Notes under the pieces: model-generated | Told to the model about the DNA's origin: nothing | Seen by the model: only the letters and a program-made list of their open reading frames with translations | The model's database searches: none | Shown: positions 5,939 through 12,419 of the stretch, piece after piece | Layout of the letters: each line of letters starts with the position of its first letter | How positions within the stretch are numbered: position 1 is the stretch's first letter | NCBI GenBank assembly: GCA_007125455.1 | Contig: SLDE01000189.1 | Location: 1 to 16,825 of the forward strand | DNA: 16,825 nucleotides | Origin: Ectothiorhodospiraceae bacterium | Lineage (GTDB): Bacteria > Pseudomonadota > Gammaproteobacteria > Thiohalomonadales > Thiohalomonadaceae | Direction: 5' to 3' | Made by a program: the position numbers and the translations under genes

Positions 5939-6876
5939 GCGGGGTCACGCTGGCCCTCGACCTGTTGCTGGGTCTGTCACTGGTGTGGCTGGCCTGGCGC
6001 ACCCTCGCCTCCCCCACCCTGTTCGGTGCCATCGTGCTGTTCATCGCCTTCGGCCTGCTGATGGCCTTGGTCTGGGCGCGTCTCGACGCCCCCGATATTG
6101 CCCTGGCCGAGGCGGCGGTGGGGGCAGGGCTGACCGGGGTACTGCTGTTGGCCGCGCTGGCAGATCTACAGCAGGGGGATAACCTGCTACCGGTGCGCGA
6201 GCCCTTGCGCGGCTGGCTGCTGCAATTGATCCTCGCGCTCTGTGCGCTGGGGCTGTTTACGCTGCTGACCCTTGCCCTGCTGGGGCTACCCAGCCCACCG
6301 CCCTCGCTGGCCGGGCAGGTGTTGCCGCGCCTGGACGGGGCCGGTGCCAGCCATCCCGTGACCGCCGTGCTGCTGGACTTTCGTGCCTGGGATACCCTGC
6401 TGGAGATCGCGGTACTGTTACTGGCGGTGGTCGCCGCCTGGTCGTTGGGGAGTCATCCCCACCCCAATCCGCGCATCGTCGGCAGCGAGGTGTTGCAGGG
6501 TTTGGTGCGTGTACTGCTCCCCTTCGCGGTGCTGAGCGCCGGTTACCTGGTATGGCGCGGCGGCTTCGCCCCCGGTGGGGCCTTTCAGGCCGGTACGGTG
6601 TTGGCAGCGGCGGGGATCCTGCTGTTGCTCTCCGGGCTTGGGCGTCCCTTTAATGGCCGCCACTGGCTGTGGCGTGCACTGCTGGCCAGCGGGCTGTTCA
6701 TCTTCACCGGGGTGGCGCTGGGCACCCTGCTATTGGGCGGCGGTGCCCTCGACTACCCCGCCGGGCTGGGCTATGGGCTGATCCTGGCCATCGAGCTGGG
6801 GCTCACGCTGACCATCGGGCTGACCTTCATTGCCCTCTACGCCGGTGAGCAGGATGCCGCGGAGGAGCGCGAATGA
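5935..6876 (+). CDS. Fused MrpA C-terminal (MbhD/MbhE-like) and MrpB subunit
   Basis: This 313-residue membrane protein starts at GTG 5935 inside the subunit G stop. Three blocks are visible. Residues about 1-80 are MbhD/DUF4040-like, with VWARLDAPDIALAEAAVGAG (46-65) carrying the acidic residues typical of this piece. Residues about 138-171 (HPVTAVLLDFRAWDTLLEIA and the following helix) are MbhE-like, matching the VDFRxxDTxxEI signature of the MrpA C-terminus. Residues about 180-305 are the MnhB domain, with WRGGFAPGGAFQAGTVLAAA where MrpB usually has a GGGF block. So the chain equals the C-terminal third of MrpA joined to MrpB, without MrpA's NuoL-like N-terminal part. In archaeal Mbh these are three separate proteins (MbhD, E, F). 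The acidic end overlaps subunit C by 4 bp. Confidence 0.85.
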   Translation: MSGVTLALDLLLGLSLVWLAWRTLASPTLFGAIVLFIAFGLLMALVWARLDAPDIALAEAAVGAGLTGVLLLAALADLQQGDNLLPVREPLRGWLLQLILALCALGLFTLLTLALLGLPSPPPSLAGQVLPRLDGAGASHPVTAVLLDFRAWDTLLEIAVLLLAVVAAWSLGSHPHPNPRIVGSEVLQGLVRVLLPFAVLSAGYLVWRGGFAPGGAFQAGTVLAAAGILLLLSGLGRPFNGRHWLWRALLASGLFIFTGVALGTLLLGGGALDYPAGLGYGLILAIELGLTLTIGLTFIALYAGEQDAAEERE

Positions 6877-7160
6877 ACATGGCGCTGTGGTTTACCCTGG
6901 TGGGGGCCGCCCTGGCGGCGATTGCCCTGCACGCCTTTTTCTCCCGCCGCCACCCGTTGCGCCGCCTGATCGCGCTCAACATCATGGGCAGCGGGATCTT
7001 TCTGGTATTGATCGGGCTGGCACGCCTCTATCCCGGCACCCTGCCCGACCCGGTGCCCCATGCGATGGTGCTGACCGGGATCGTGGTGGCAGTCAGCGCC
7101 ACCGCCTTTGGTCTGGTACTGCTGCGCCGCCTTGCCCGCCTCGGCCGAGGTGAAACATGA
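6873..7160 (+). CDS. mnhC: Mrp/Mnh antiporter subunit C (NuoK-like)
   Basis: This 95-residue protein has three membrane helices and resembles MrpC and NuoK. The conserved parts are LIALNIMGSGIFLVLIGLAR (residues about 33-52) and the loop and helix PDPVPHAMVLTGIVVAVSAT (58-77), the equivalent of the DPLPQALVLTAIV segment in MrpC. The usual Gln is His here. It is full length for the family (about 110 residues) but at the short end. Start and stop each overlap neighbours by 4 bp (ATGA). In the complex, MrpC sits between the A/D antiporter-type subunits and the small subunits, and contributes to the hydrophilic axis across the membrane arm. It is the counterpart of MbhG. Confidence 0.9.
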   Translation: MNMALWFTLVGAALAAIALHAFFSRRHPLRRLIALNIMGSGIFLVLIGLARLYPGTLPDPVPHAMVLTGIVVAVSATAFGLVLLRRLARLGRGET

Positions 7161-8617
7161 ACCCGGCGGATCTGCTGGTCTGGCTGGTGCTGCTGCCGGT
7201 ATTGCTGGCCGCACTGTTGTTTGTTGCCCCGGAAGGCTGGCGCACTCGCCTCGGGCAGCTTGGCACCCTGCTTTGCGCCAGCCTCGCGCTGCTGCTGGCC
7301 TGGCAGGTATTGCAGCACGGCCCCATCAGCGTGGCCCTGGGCAACTGGCAGCCACCGCTGGGGATCCGCCTGCACGCCGATGGGCTCTCTGCGCTGATGC
7401 TGGCCCTCACCGCCCTGGTTGCCCTGCCGCTGGCGGCCCACGCCCCGGCCTGGTTTGTCCGCCATGAGGCGGCGCAGAGCCGCGCCGGGGCCTTCTTCTG
7501 GCCGCTGTGGATGTTCCAGTGGGCGGCGCTCAACCTGCTGTTCCTCGCCGGGGATCTGTTCAATGCCTATGTGGGGCTGGAACTGTCCGGGCTGGCGGCG
7601 GTGGCGCTGGTGGCCCTGGGTGGACAGCGCGCCGCGCTAGAGGCGGCACTGCGCTACCTGTTGTTGGCGCTGTTCGGCTCGATGCTCTACCTGCTCGGGG
7701 TGGCCCTGCTCTACGGTGCCGGTGGGGTGCTGGATCTGACCCTGCTCGGCGCACAACTGGAGGCCGACCACGCCAGCCGCGCCGCGCTGTTGCTGATCAC
7801 CCTGGGGCTGCTGATCAAGACCGCACTGCTGCCGTTTCACTTCTGGCTGCCTGCCGCCCACGCCAACGCCCCGGCCCCGGTCAGTGCGATCCTCTCCGGG
7901 CTGGTGGTCAAGGCCTCCTTCGTGCTGCTGCTTAGGATCTGGTTTGAGATCTTTCACCCCATCGGCCTGGGTGGGGCTGGCGAGGTGTTGGGGGCACTGG
8001 GGATCGCGGCGATCATCTGGGGCTCACTACAGGCGATGCGTCAGGAACGCATCAAGCTGCTGGTGGCCTGGTCCACGGTGGCCCAACTGGGCTATCTGTT
8101 TCTGATCTTCGCCCTGGCGGTGGAGCTGGCCTGGGCCGGTAGTGTGCTGCACGCCCTCTCGCACGGCCTGGCCAAGGCGGCACTGTTCCTCGCCGCTGGC
8201 AATATCGTGCTGGCATTGGGGCATGATCAGATCCATCGCCTGCATGGTGCGGCGGGGAAGTTACCACTCACTTTCTTTACCGTGGCGCTGGCCGGAGTGA
8301 GCCTGATGGGGCTGCCCCCCAGCGGCGGCTTTGCCGCCAAGTGGTTGATGCTGCAGGCCGCCATCGACCTTGGGCGCTGGCCCTACGTGGTCGCGATCAT
8401 CGGCGGCAGTCTGCTGGCGGCGGGTTATCTTTTTCCGCTGTTGCGCCATGCCCTGGCGGGCACCCACGACCCACGCCAGCGCGAAGGGGAGCGGCTGCTA
8501 AGCCGGTGGCTGGAATTCCCGCCGCTGCTGCTGGCCACCCTCGCCCTGCTGCTCGGGCTGATGGCGCTGCTGCCGATGTCCCTGCTCAGCGGCGGCATGC
8601 CGGTGAGTTTAAGATGA
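7157..8617 (+). CDS. mrpD: Antiporter-like subunit D1 (MrpD/NuoN-like)
   Basis: This 486-residue protein has about 14 membrane helices and the proton_antipo_M core. The ion-path residues are all present: TM5 Glu142 (FNAYVGLELSGLA), TM7 Lys221 in LLIKTALLPFHFWLP, Lys252 in SGLVVKASF, Lys340 after LHALSHGLAK, and Lys395 in GGFAAKWLML. These match the Glu/Lys pair and the lysines of MrpD and the NuoL/M/N subunits, so it should be an active proton- or cation-translocating half. Its position straight after subunit C is that of mrpD in other operons. It starts with a 4-bp overlap on subunit C, and its own end is TTTAAGATGA. A repeat element separates it from D2 (8631-8760), so the coupled overlap pattern stops here. 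Confidence 0.88.
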   Translation: MNPADLLVWLVLLPVLLAALLFVAPEGWRTRLGQLGTLLCASLALLLAWQVLQHGPISVALGNWQPPLGIRLHADGLSALMLALTALVALPLAAHAPAWFVRHEAAQSRAGAFFWPLWMFQWAALNLLFLAGDLFNAYVGLELSGLAAVALVALGGQRAALEAALRYLLLALFGSMLYLLGVALLYGAGGVLDLTLLGAQLEADHASRAALLLITLGLLIKTALLPFHFWLPAAHANAPAPVSAILSGLVVKASFVLLLRIWFEIFHPIGLGGAGEVLGALGIAAIIWGSLQAMRQERIKLLVAWSTVAQLGYLFLIFALAVELAWAGSVLHALSHGLAKAALFLAAGNIVLALGHDQIHRLHGAAGKLPLTFFTVALAGVSLMGLPPSGGFAAKWLMLQAAIDLGRWPYVVAIIGGSLLAAGYLFPLLRHALAGTHDPRQREGERLLSRWLEFPPLLLATLALLLGLMALLPMSLLSGGMPVSLR

Positions 8618-8630
8618 AATACCTAAAACA

Positions 8631-8760
8631 TTTCAACACAGAGAGTACGGAGAAAAGCCATGCAAGGTGGTCAACCAAAACGCCAGCAGTGCCGTCCCTA
8701 AACACACAGAAACCGCTGTGTACTCTGTGGCCTCTGTGTTGAAAGATCTTTTTTTAACAT
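8631..8760. repeat. Inverted-repeat element between D1 and D2 (GCAGAG/ACAGAG family)
   Basis: TTTCAACACAGAG at 8631-8643 recurs in inverse orientation at 8732-8744 (CTCTGTGTTGAAA), a perfect 13-bp inverted repeat around about 88 bp. More CAGAG/CTCTG units lie inside. The right side continues as GATCTTTTTTTAACAT, very like the right side of the element at 10267-10420. AACAT occurs at both 8627-8631 and 8756-8760, a possible 5-bp target duplication. This type of Asn-Thr-Glu-rich / Leu-Cys-rich repeat is widespread in environmental bacteria, and the frames it gives are usually spurious. Here the frame beginning at ATG 8614 in the D1 stop runs 42 codons to TGA 8740-8742. Confidence 0.7.
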
Positions 8761-8772
8761 CAAAGGAAAGCG

Positions 8773-10266
8773 ATGGGTGATTGGCTACCACTGTTGGTGA
8801 TCCTGGTCTCGGCGCTGGCCGGGCTGGCGATCTTTACCCTGCGCCAGCAGCAGCATGGGCTGCGCATCGGGCTGAATCTGGGCGCGGCAGTGCTTAAGCT
8901 GTCGCTGGTGGGGGTCTTGCTGGCCGGGGTCTATCAGGGCAAGGAGTACAGCTTCAGCCTGCCGCTAATGGAGGGGGCCGAGCTGCTGCTGCGCCCCGAT
9001 CCGCTGGCGCTGCTGTTTCTTACCCTCTCGGCGCTGCTGTGGCTTGTCACCACCATCTATGCCATCGGCTATCTGGAAGGCTCGCCCCATCGCAGCCGCT
9101 TCTTCGGCTTTTTCAGCCTGTGTGTCTCGGCGACCGCCGGGATCGCTATGGCGGGCAACCTGCTGACCTTCCTGATCTTCTTTGAACTGCTCACCCTCAC
9201 CACCTGGCCGCTGGTGATCCACCGCGGCACCCGCAAGGCACTGCATGGCGGGGCGATCTACCTGGCCTATACCCTCTGCGGTGGGGCGCTGTTGTTCATC
9301 GGCACGGTATGGCTCTATACCCTGGTCGGTCCGGTGGTCTTCACTGCGGGCGGGGCGCTGCCCGAAGGTCACGGACTGAGTGAACACACACTACGCTGGA
9401 TCGCCTTCTTGCTTCTGGCCGGGGTGGGGGTCAAGGCGGCACTGGTGCCGCTGCACGGCTGGCTGCCCACCGCGATGGTGGCCCCAGCCCCGGTGAGCGC
9501 ACTGCTGCATGCGGTGGCGGTGGTCAAGGCGGGGGCCTTCGGCGTGGTGCGCATCCTCTACGATGTGTTGGGGATCGCGTTGGCCCAGGCGCTGGGGGTC
9601 ACCACGGTACTGGCCGTGCTGGCGGCGCTCACCATCCTGTGGGGCTCGCTACGGGCGCTGGCGCAGGACGACATCAAGCGCCGCCTGGCCTTCTCCACCA
9701 TCAGCCAGGTTTCCTACATCACCCTGGGGGCGGCGATGGTCGGCCCCATTGCACTGGTGGGCGGGCTGGTCCACCTGGTCCACCAGGGATTGATGAAGAT
9801 CACGCTGTTCTTTTGCGCCGGCAACCTGGCCGAAACCCTGGGGGTACACAAGGTCAGCGAGCTAAACGGCGCGGGTAAACGCATGCCACTGACCATGCTC
9901 GCCTTCACCCTTGGCGCACTGGGGATGATCGGCCTGCCGCCACTGGCCGGTTTTATCAGCAAATGGTATCTGGGGATCGGCGCGCTGGAGGCCGGGCAAT
10001 GGTGGTGGATCGGCGTGCTGGTGCTCAGCAGTGCCCTCAACGCCGCCTACTTCCTGCCCGCCATCTACCGTGCCTGGTTCCGCCCACCACCAGAGACCTG
10101 GCCGGAAGAGCGCTCGCTCAGTGCGCGCCACGAGACCTCGCTGATGCTGCTACTGCCCACCCTGTTCGTCGCCGGGGCGAGCCTGATCACCGGCCTGTTC
10201 GCCGCCAGCCCCAACAGCCCGCTGGCCTGGGCCGAGCTGATCGTCCGCCGGGAGTATTTCCCATGA
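8773..10266 (+). CDS. Antiporter-like subunit D2 (NuoL/MrpA N-terminal-like)
   Basis: This 497-residue protein has about 14 membrane helices. Its central segment VKAALVPLHGWLPTAMVAPA (220-239) followed by PVSALLHAVAVVKAG (240-254) is closer to NuoL and the MrpA N-terminal part than D1 is. Key residues are present: Glu138 (TM5, FLIFFELLTLTTW), Lys221, Lys252, Lys342 in VHQGLMKITLFFCAGN, and Lys397 in GFISKWYL. It lacks the MrpA C-terminal third, which is carried by the fused gene at 5935-6876, so D2 plus that gene together may replace MrpA. AAGGA lies 6 bases upstream of the ATG, giving D2 its own ribosome-binding site after the repeat element. It ends in GAG TAT TTC CCA TGA, where the ATGA would be the expected overlap with the next gene. 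Confidence 0.88.
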   Translation: MGDWLPLLVILVSALAGLAIFTLRQQQHGLRIGLNLGAAVLKLSLVGVLLAGVYQGKEYSFSLPLMEGAELLLRPDPLALLFLTLSALLWLVTTIYAIGYLEGSPHRSRFFGFFSLCVSATAGIAMAGNLLTFLIFFELLTLTTWPLVIHRGTRKALHGGAIYLAYTLCGGALLFIGTVWLYTLVGPVVFTAGGALPEGHGLSEHTLRWIAFLLLAGVGVKAALVPLHGWLPTAMVAPAPVSALLHAVAVVKAGAFGVVRILYDVLGIALAQALGVTTVLAVLAALTILWGSLRALAQDDIKRRLAFSTISQVSYITLGAAMVGPIALVGGLVHLVHQGLMKITLFFCAGNLAETLGVHKVSELNGAGKRMPLTMLAFTLGALGMIGLPPLAGFISKWYLGIGALEAGQWWWIGVLVLSSALNAAYFLPAIYRAWFRPPPETWPEERSLSARHETSLMLLLPTLFVAGASLITGLFAASPNSPLAWAELIVRREYFP

Positions 10267-10418
10267 TTTTTCAACGCAGAGAGCGCAGAGTTCGCAGAGG
10301 AGGACAGGGAATATCGATGCATACAATCTTCTGTTGTCATACATTTCATCGCCTCTTTCCTAGCCACAACCCCATAAACTCGGCGCTCTCCGCGTCCTCT
10401 GCGTTGAGTTTTTTTTAA
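10263..10418 (+). other. 51-codon open frame through the D2-D3 repeat element
   Basis: ATG 10263 lies in the D2 stop (ATGA), with GGGAG 8 bases before it inside D2. The frame crosses the repeat element without a stop (MIFQRRERRV at the start, SASSALSFF at the end) and terminates at TAA 10416-10418. The D3 start ATG at 10421 follows after two bases. It is probably not a functional protein, because the frame is made of the repeat. Its placement would still let ribosomes pass from D2 to D3 by termination and reinitiation. Whether it is translated is unknown. Confidence 0.3.
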
Positions 10419-10420
10419 CA
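10267..10420. repeat. Inverted-repeat element between D2 and D3 (GCAGAG family)
   Basis: TCAACGCAGAGAGCGCAGAG begins at 10271, and its inverse reappears at 10386-10407 (CTCTCCGCGTCCTCTGCGTTGA); the terminal 11 bases are identical. The right part ends with TTTTTTTTAACA, as in the element at 8631-8760. ATGA lies directly on each side (10263-10266 and 10421-10424). This is either a 4-bp target duplication or chance. It separates the D3 start from the GGGAG ribosome-binding site at the end of D2. It does not code for a transposase. Confidence 0.75.
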
Positions 10421-12088
10421 ATGAACTGGCTACTTGCACTGGCATTTCTGACCCCACTGACGCTGGCGATCCTGCTGAGTGTGGCGGAGTTGCGCACTTG
10501 GCTGCGTCCATTGATCCCCTGGAGCGCCCTGCCCGCCCTGCTCAGCGCCTTGTTTGTACCACTGGGAACCACCGTGGCCTGGCCGGGGGTGTTGTTCGGG
10601 GTGGAGTTTACCCTGGACGCTACCGGGCAGGTCTTTTTGCTGTTCACGGCACTGCTGTGGCTGGCCGCCTCCTGGTTTGAGCGTGGCTGGGAGAAGGGCG
10701 ACCGCTGGGCCCATACCTTTGAGATGTGCTGGCTGCTGGCGATGGCGGGTAATATCGGCCTGATCCTGGCCGCCGATGTGGCCAGCTTCTACCTGTTCTT
10801 CGCGATGATGACCTTCGCCGCCTGGGGCCTGGTGATCCACGAGCGTAGCGAGGCGGCCTTGCACGCGGGCACGGTCTATATCGTGCTGGCGATCCTCGGT
10901 GAGGGGATGCTGCTGGCGGGGCTGCTGCTGGCGGTGGCCAGCGCCGGGGGCGAGGTGGCCCTGGCGGCCCTGCCTGCGGCGATCGCCGAGGCCCCCTGGC
11001 AGGGGATCATCGTCGCCCTGCTGCTGGGCGGCTTTGGCATCAAGGCGGGGATGCTGCCGCTGCACGCCTGGCTGCCGCTGGCTCACCCAGCGGCACCGGT
11101 ACCGGCCAGCGCGGTGCTGAGCGGGGTGATGATCAAGGCTGGCCTGTTCGGCTGGCTGCGCTTTTTGCCACTGGGCGAGGTAGCCCTGCCCGAGGCCAGC
11201 CAGGCAGTGATCGTCCTGGGGCTGGCCGGAGCCTTCTTTGGGGTGGGCTACGGACTGGTGCAGCACAACATCAAGGCGGTGCTGGCCTACTCCTCGGTGA
11301 GCCAGATGGGGGTGATGGTCACCATCCTCGGGGTGGGGCTGGGACAGCCCGCACTCTGGCCGCTGCTGCTGCCGGCGCTGAGCCTCTATGCCCTGCACCA
11401 CGCCTTTACCAAGGGATTGCTGTTTTTGAGTGTCGGCATGGCGATGCGGCTGGGGCCAACCCGCCTCATCCTTATCGCCAGCGCTTTGGCGGCACTGAGC
11501 CTGGCCGGGGCACCCCTGGCCGGGGGCGCACTGGCCAAAGGGGCGATCAAGGCACCGCTGCCCGAGGACTATGGCTACCTTACCTGGCTACTCGCCCTGG
11601 GGGCGGCGGGTACCACCCTGCTGATGCTGCGCTTTATGCAACTGCTACGCGCCAAGCCCCTCCCGACCACGCCGCAGGCCGAGGGGTTGTGGGGCGGCTG
11701 GGGGCTGGCACTGCTCGCCTGTTTATTCGGCCCTTGGCTGGCAGCACTGTGGCTGCTGGAGGTGACGATCAGCATCAAGCTCTGGGCGGCCCTGTGGCCG
11801 CTACTGCTGGGGGCGGCCCTCGCCTGGCTGCTGCTGCGCCGTGCGCTACCCAACTGGCCCGCCGGTGACATCGCCGAGAGCTGCAGCAAGGGACTGAAAC
11901 ACCTCCACCAGCATAGCCCCCGGCCCGAACTGCCCCAGCACTGGTGGCAACAGCTGGGCCATCGCCTCCAGCAACTGCACCGCCGCGCCACCGCCCAGGA
12001 CATGATGGACAGCCTGAGCGGGCTGGCGCTGTTGCTGGTGGCGCTGATGCTCTACCTCGGGCTGGGTGGCTGGTGGAACGGTGGCTGA
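10421..12088 (+). CDS. Antiporter-like subunit D3 (HyfB/HycC-like)
   Basis: This 555-residue protein has about 14 membrane helices plus a C-terminal extension: a soluble His/Gln-rich linker (about 480-525) and a last helix (about 530-550). The core resembles the HyfB/HycC/MbhH branch: IKAGMLPLHAWLPLAHPAAP (207-226), then SGVMIKAGLFGWLRF with Lys239. Lys208, Lys331 (LHHAFTKGLLF) and Lys373/Lys377 are present. However, the TM5 Glu seen in D1 and D2 is replaced: FFELL in D2 aligns with FFAMM here (Ala128), so the usual Glu-Lys pair is broken. There is no Shine-Dalgarno sequence before the ATG, only T8AACA from the repeat element. Translation may depend on reinitiation from the frame ending at 10418. 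The gene is intact and shows no sign of decay. Confidence 0.85.
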   Translation: MNWLLALAFLTPLTLAILLSVAELRTWLRPLIPWSALPALLSALFVPLGTTVAWPGVLFGVEFTLDATGQVFLLFTALLWLAASWFERGWEKGDRWAHTFEMCWLLAMAGNIGLILAADVASFYLFFAMMTFAAWGLVIHERSEAALHAGTVYIVLAILGEGMLLAGLLLAVASAGGEVALAALPAAIAEAPWQGIIVALLLGGFGIKAGMLPLHAWLPLAHPAAPVPASAVLSGVMIKAGLFGWLRFLPLGEVALPEASQAVIVLGLAGAFFGVGYGLVQHNIKAVLAYSSVSQMGVMVTILGVGLGQPALWPLLLPALSLYALHHAFTKGLLFLSVGMAMRLGPTRLILIASALAALSLAGAPLAGGALAKGAIKAPLPEDYGYLTWLLALGAAGTTLLMLRFMQLLRAKPLPTTPQAEGLWGGWGLALLACLFGPWLAALWLLEVTISIKLWAALWPLLLGAALAWLLLRRALPNWPAGDIAESCSKGLKHLHQHSPRPELPQHWWQQLGHRLQQLHRRATAQDMMDSLSGLALLLVALMLYLGLGGWWNGG

Positions 12089-12152
12089 GCGTGTAGTGGC
12101 GCTAATCGCTGGATGGATTGCCGGGAACATCCCAGCCAGCCTATTACAGGCA

Positions 12153-12180
12153 TAAAAAAGCAGCGCACAAGGTGCACTGC
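12153..12180 (-). terminator. Rho-independent terminator, minus strand
   Basis: On the minus strand GCAGTGCAC and GTGCGCTGC form a 9-bp stem with one mismatch and a 3-base loop, followed at once by TTTTTT (12154-12159). It would end transcripts of the RND operon, whose last stop is about 240 bp upstream. On the plus strand there is no T-run after the stem. Confidence 0.55.
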
Positions 12181-12293
12181 AAGGGGGATTGAGTTGGCGG
12201 GGCCACGTGACATCACCGCTGGCTGGTACATAAGCTAAGCAGACGATCGGGCAGACGTCAAAGTGCAATTCGACCTCAACAGGGCAAACTCAT

Positions 12294-12380
12294 CCTTTTT
12301 TGCTAACTGCTCGCCCCCTTTACCCCCTCTCCACCATTGGGGGAGAGGGGATACAGGGGGCGAGTAGATACCTTTTTTGC
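12294..12380 (+). repeat. Palindrome with flanking direct repeats, possible terminator of the antiporter operon
   Basis: CTCGCCCCCT (12310-12319) pairs exactly with AGGGGGCGAG (12355-12364). Inside it CCCCTCTCC (12324-12332) pairs with GGAGAGGGG (about 12342-12350), giving a long double stem. On the plus strand TTTTTT follows 8 bases later, so it could terminate the antiporter mRNA. CCTTTTTTGC occurs on both sides (12294-12303 and 12371-12380), which also fits a small palindromic mobile repeat. Confidence 0.5.
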
Positions 12381-12419
12381 AAGTAGGCGGATGGTGCCAA
12401 GCTCCCCGCCTCGCCGCCG

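Larger units (their letters stand above)
12089..12419. other. Intergenic region between convergent operons
   Basis: This 331-bp stretch holds a minus-strand terminator (12153-12180) and a large palindrome flanked by direct repeats (12294-12380). No open frame in it resembles a gene. The antiporter operon ends on its left and the RND operon on its right. Confidence 0.6.

Noticed and set aside
8614..8742. 42-codon frame in the D1/D2 repeat as a genuine small gene
   Set aside because: The frame consists of the repeat and no Shine-Dalgarno sequence supports it; kept only as an observation.
7157..12088. D1-D3 as part of a DAB/DAC inorganic carbon uptake system
   Set aside because: DabB-type NuoL-like proteins pair with DabA (DUF2309); no such gene is present, and the small subunits E, F, G, C and A'B clearly mark an Mrp-type complex.
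4820..12088. Membrane-bound hydrogenase (Mbh), formate hydrogenlyase or complex I operon
   Set aside because: The gene order resembles the Mbh antiporter half, but no catalytic, Fe-S or quinone-module subunit appears in the window; D3 is followed by a terminator region and a convergent operon.
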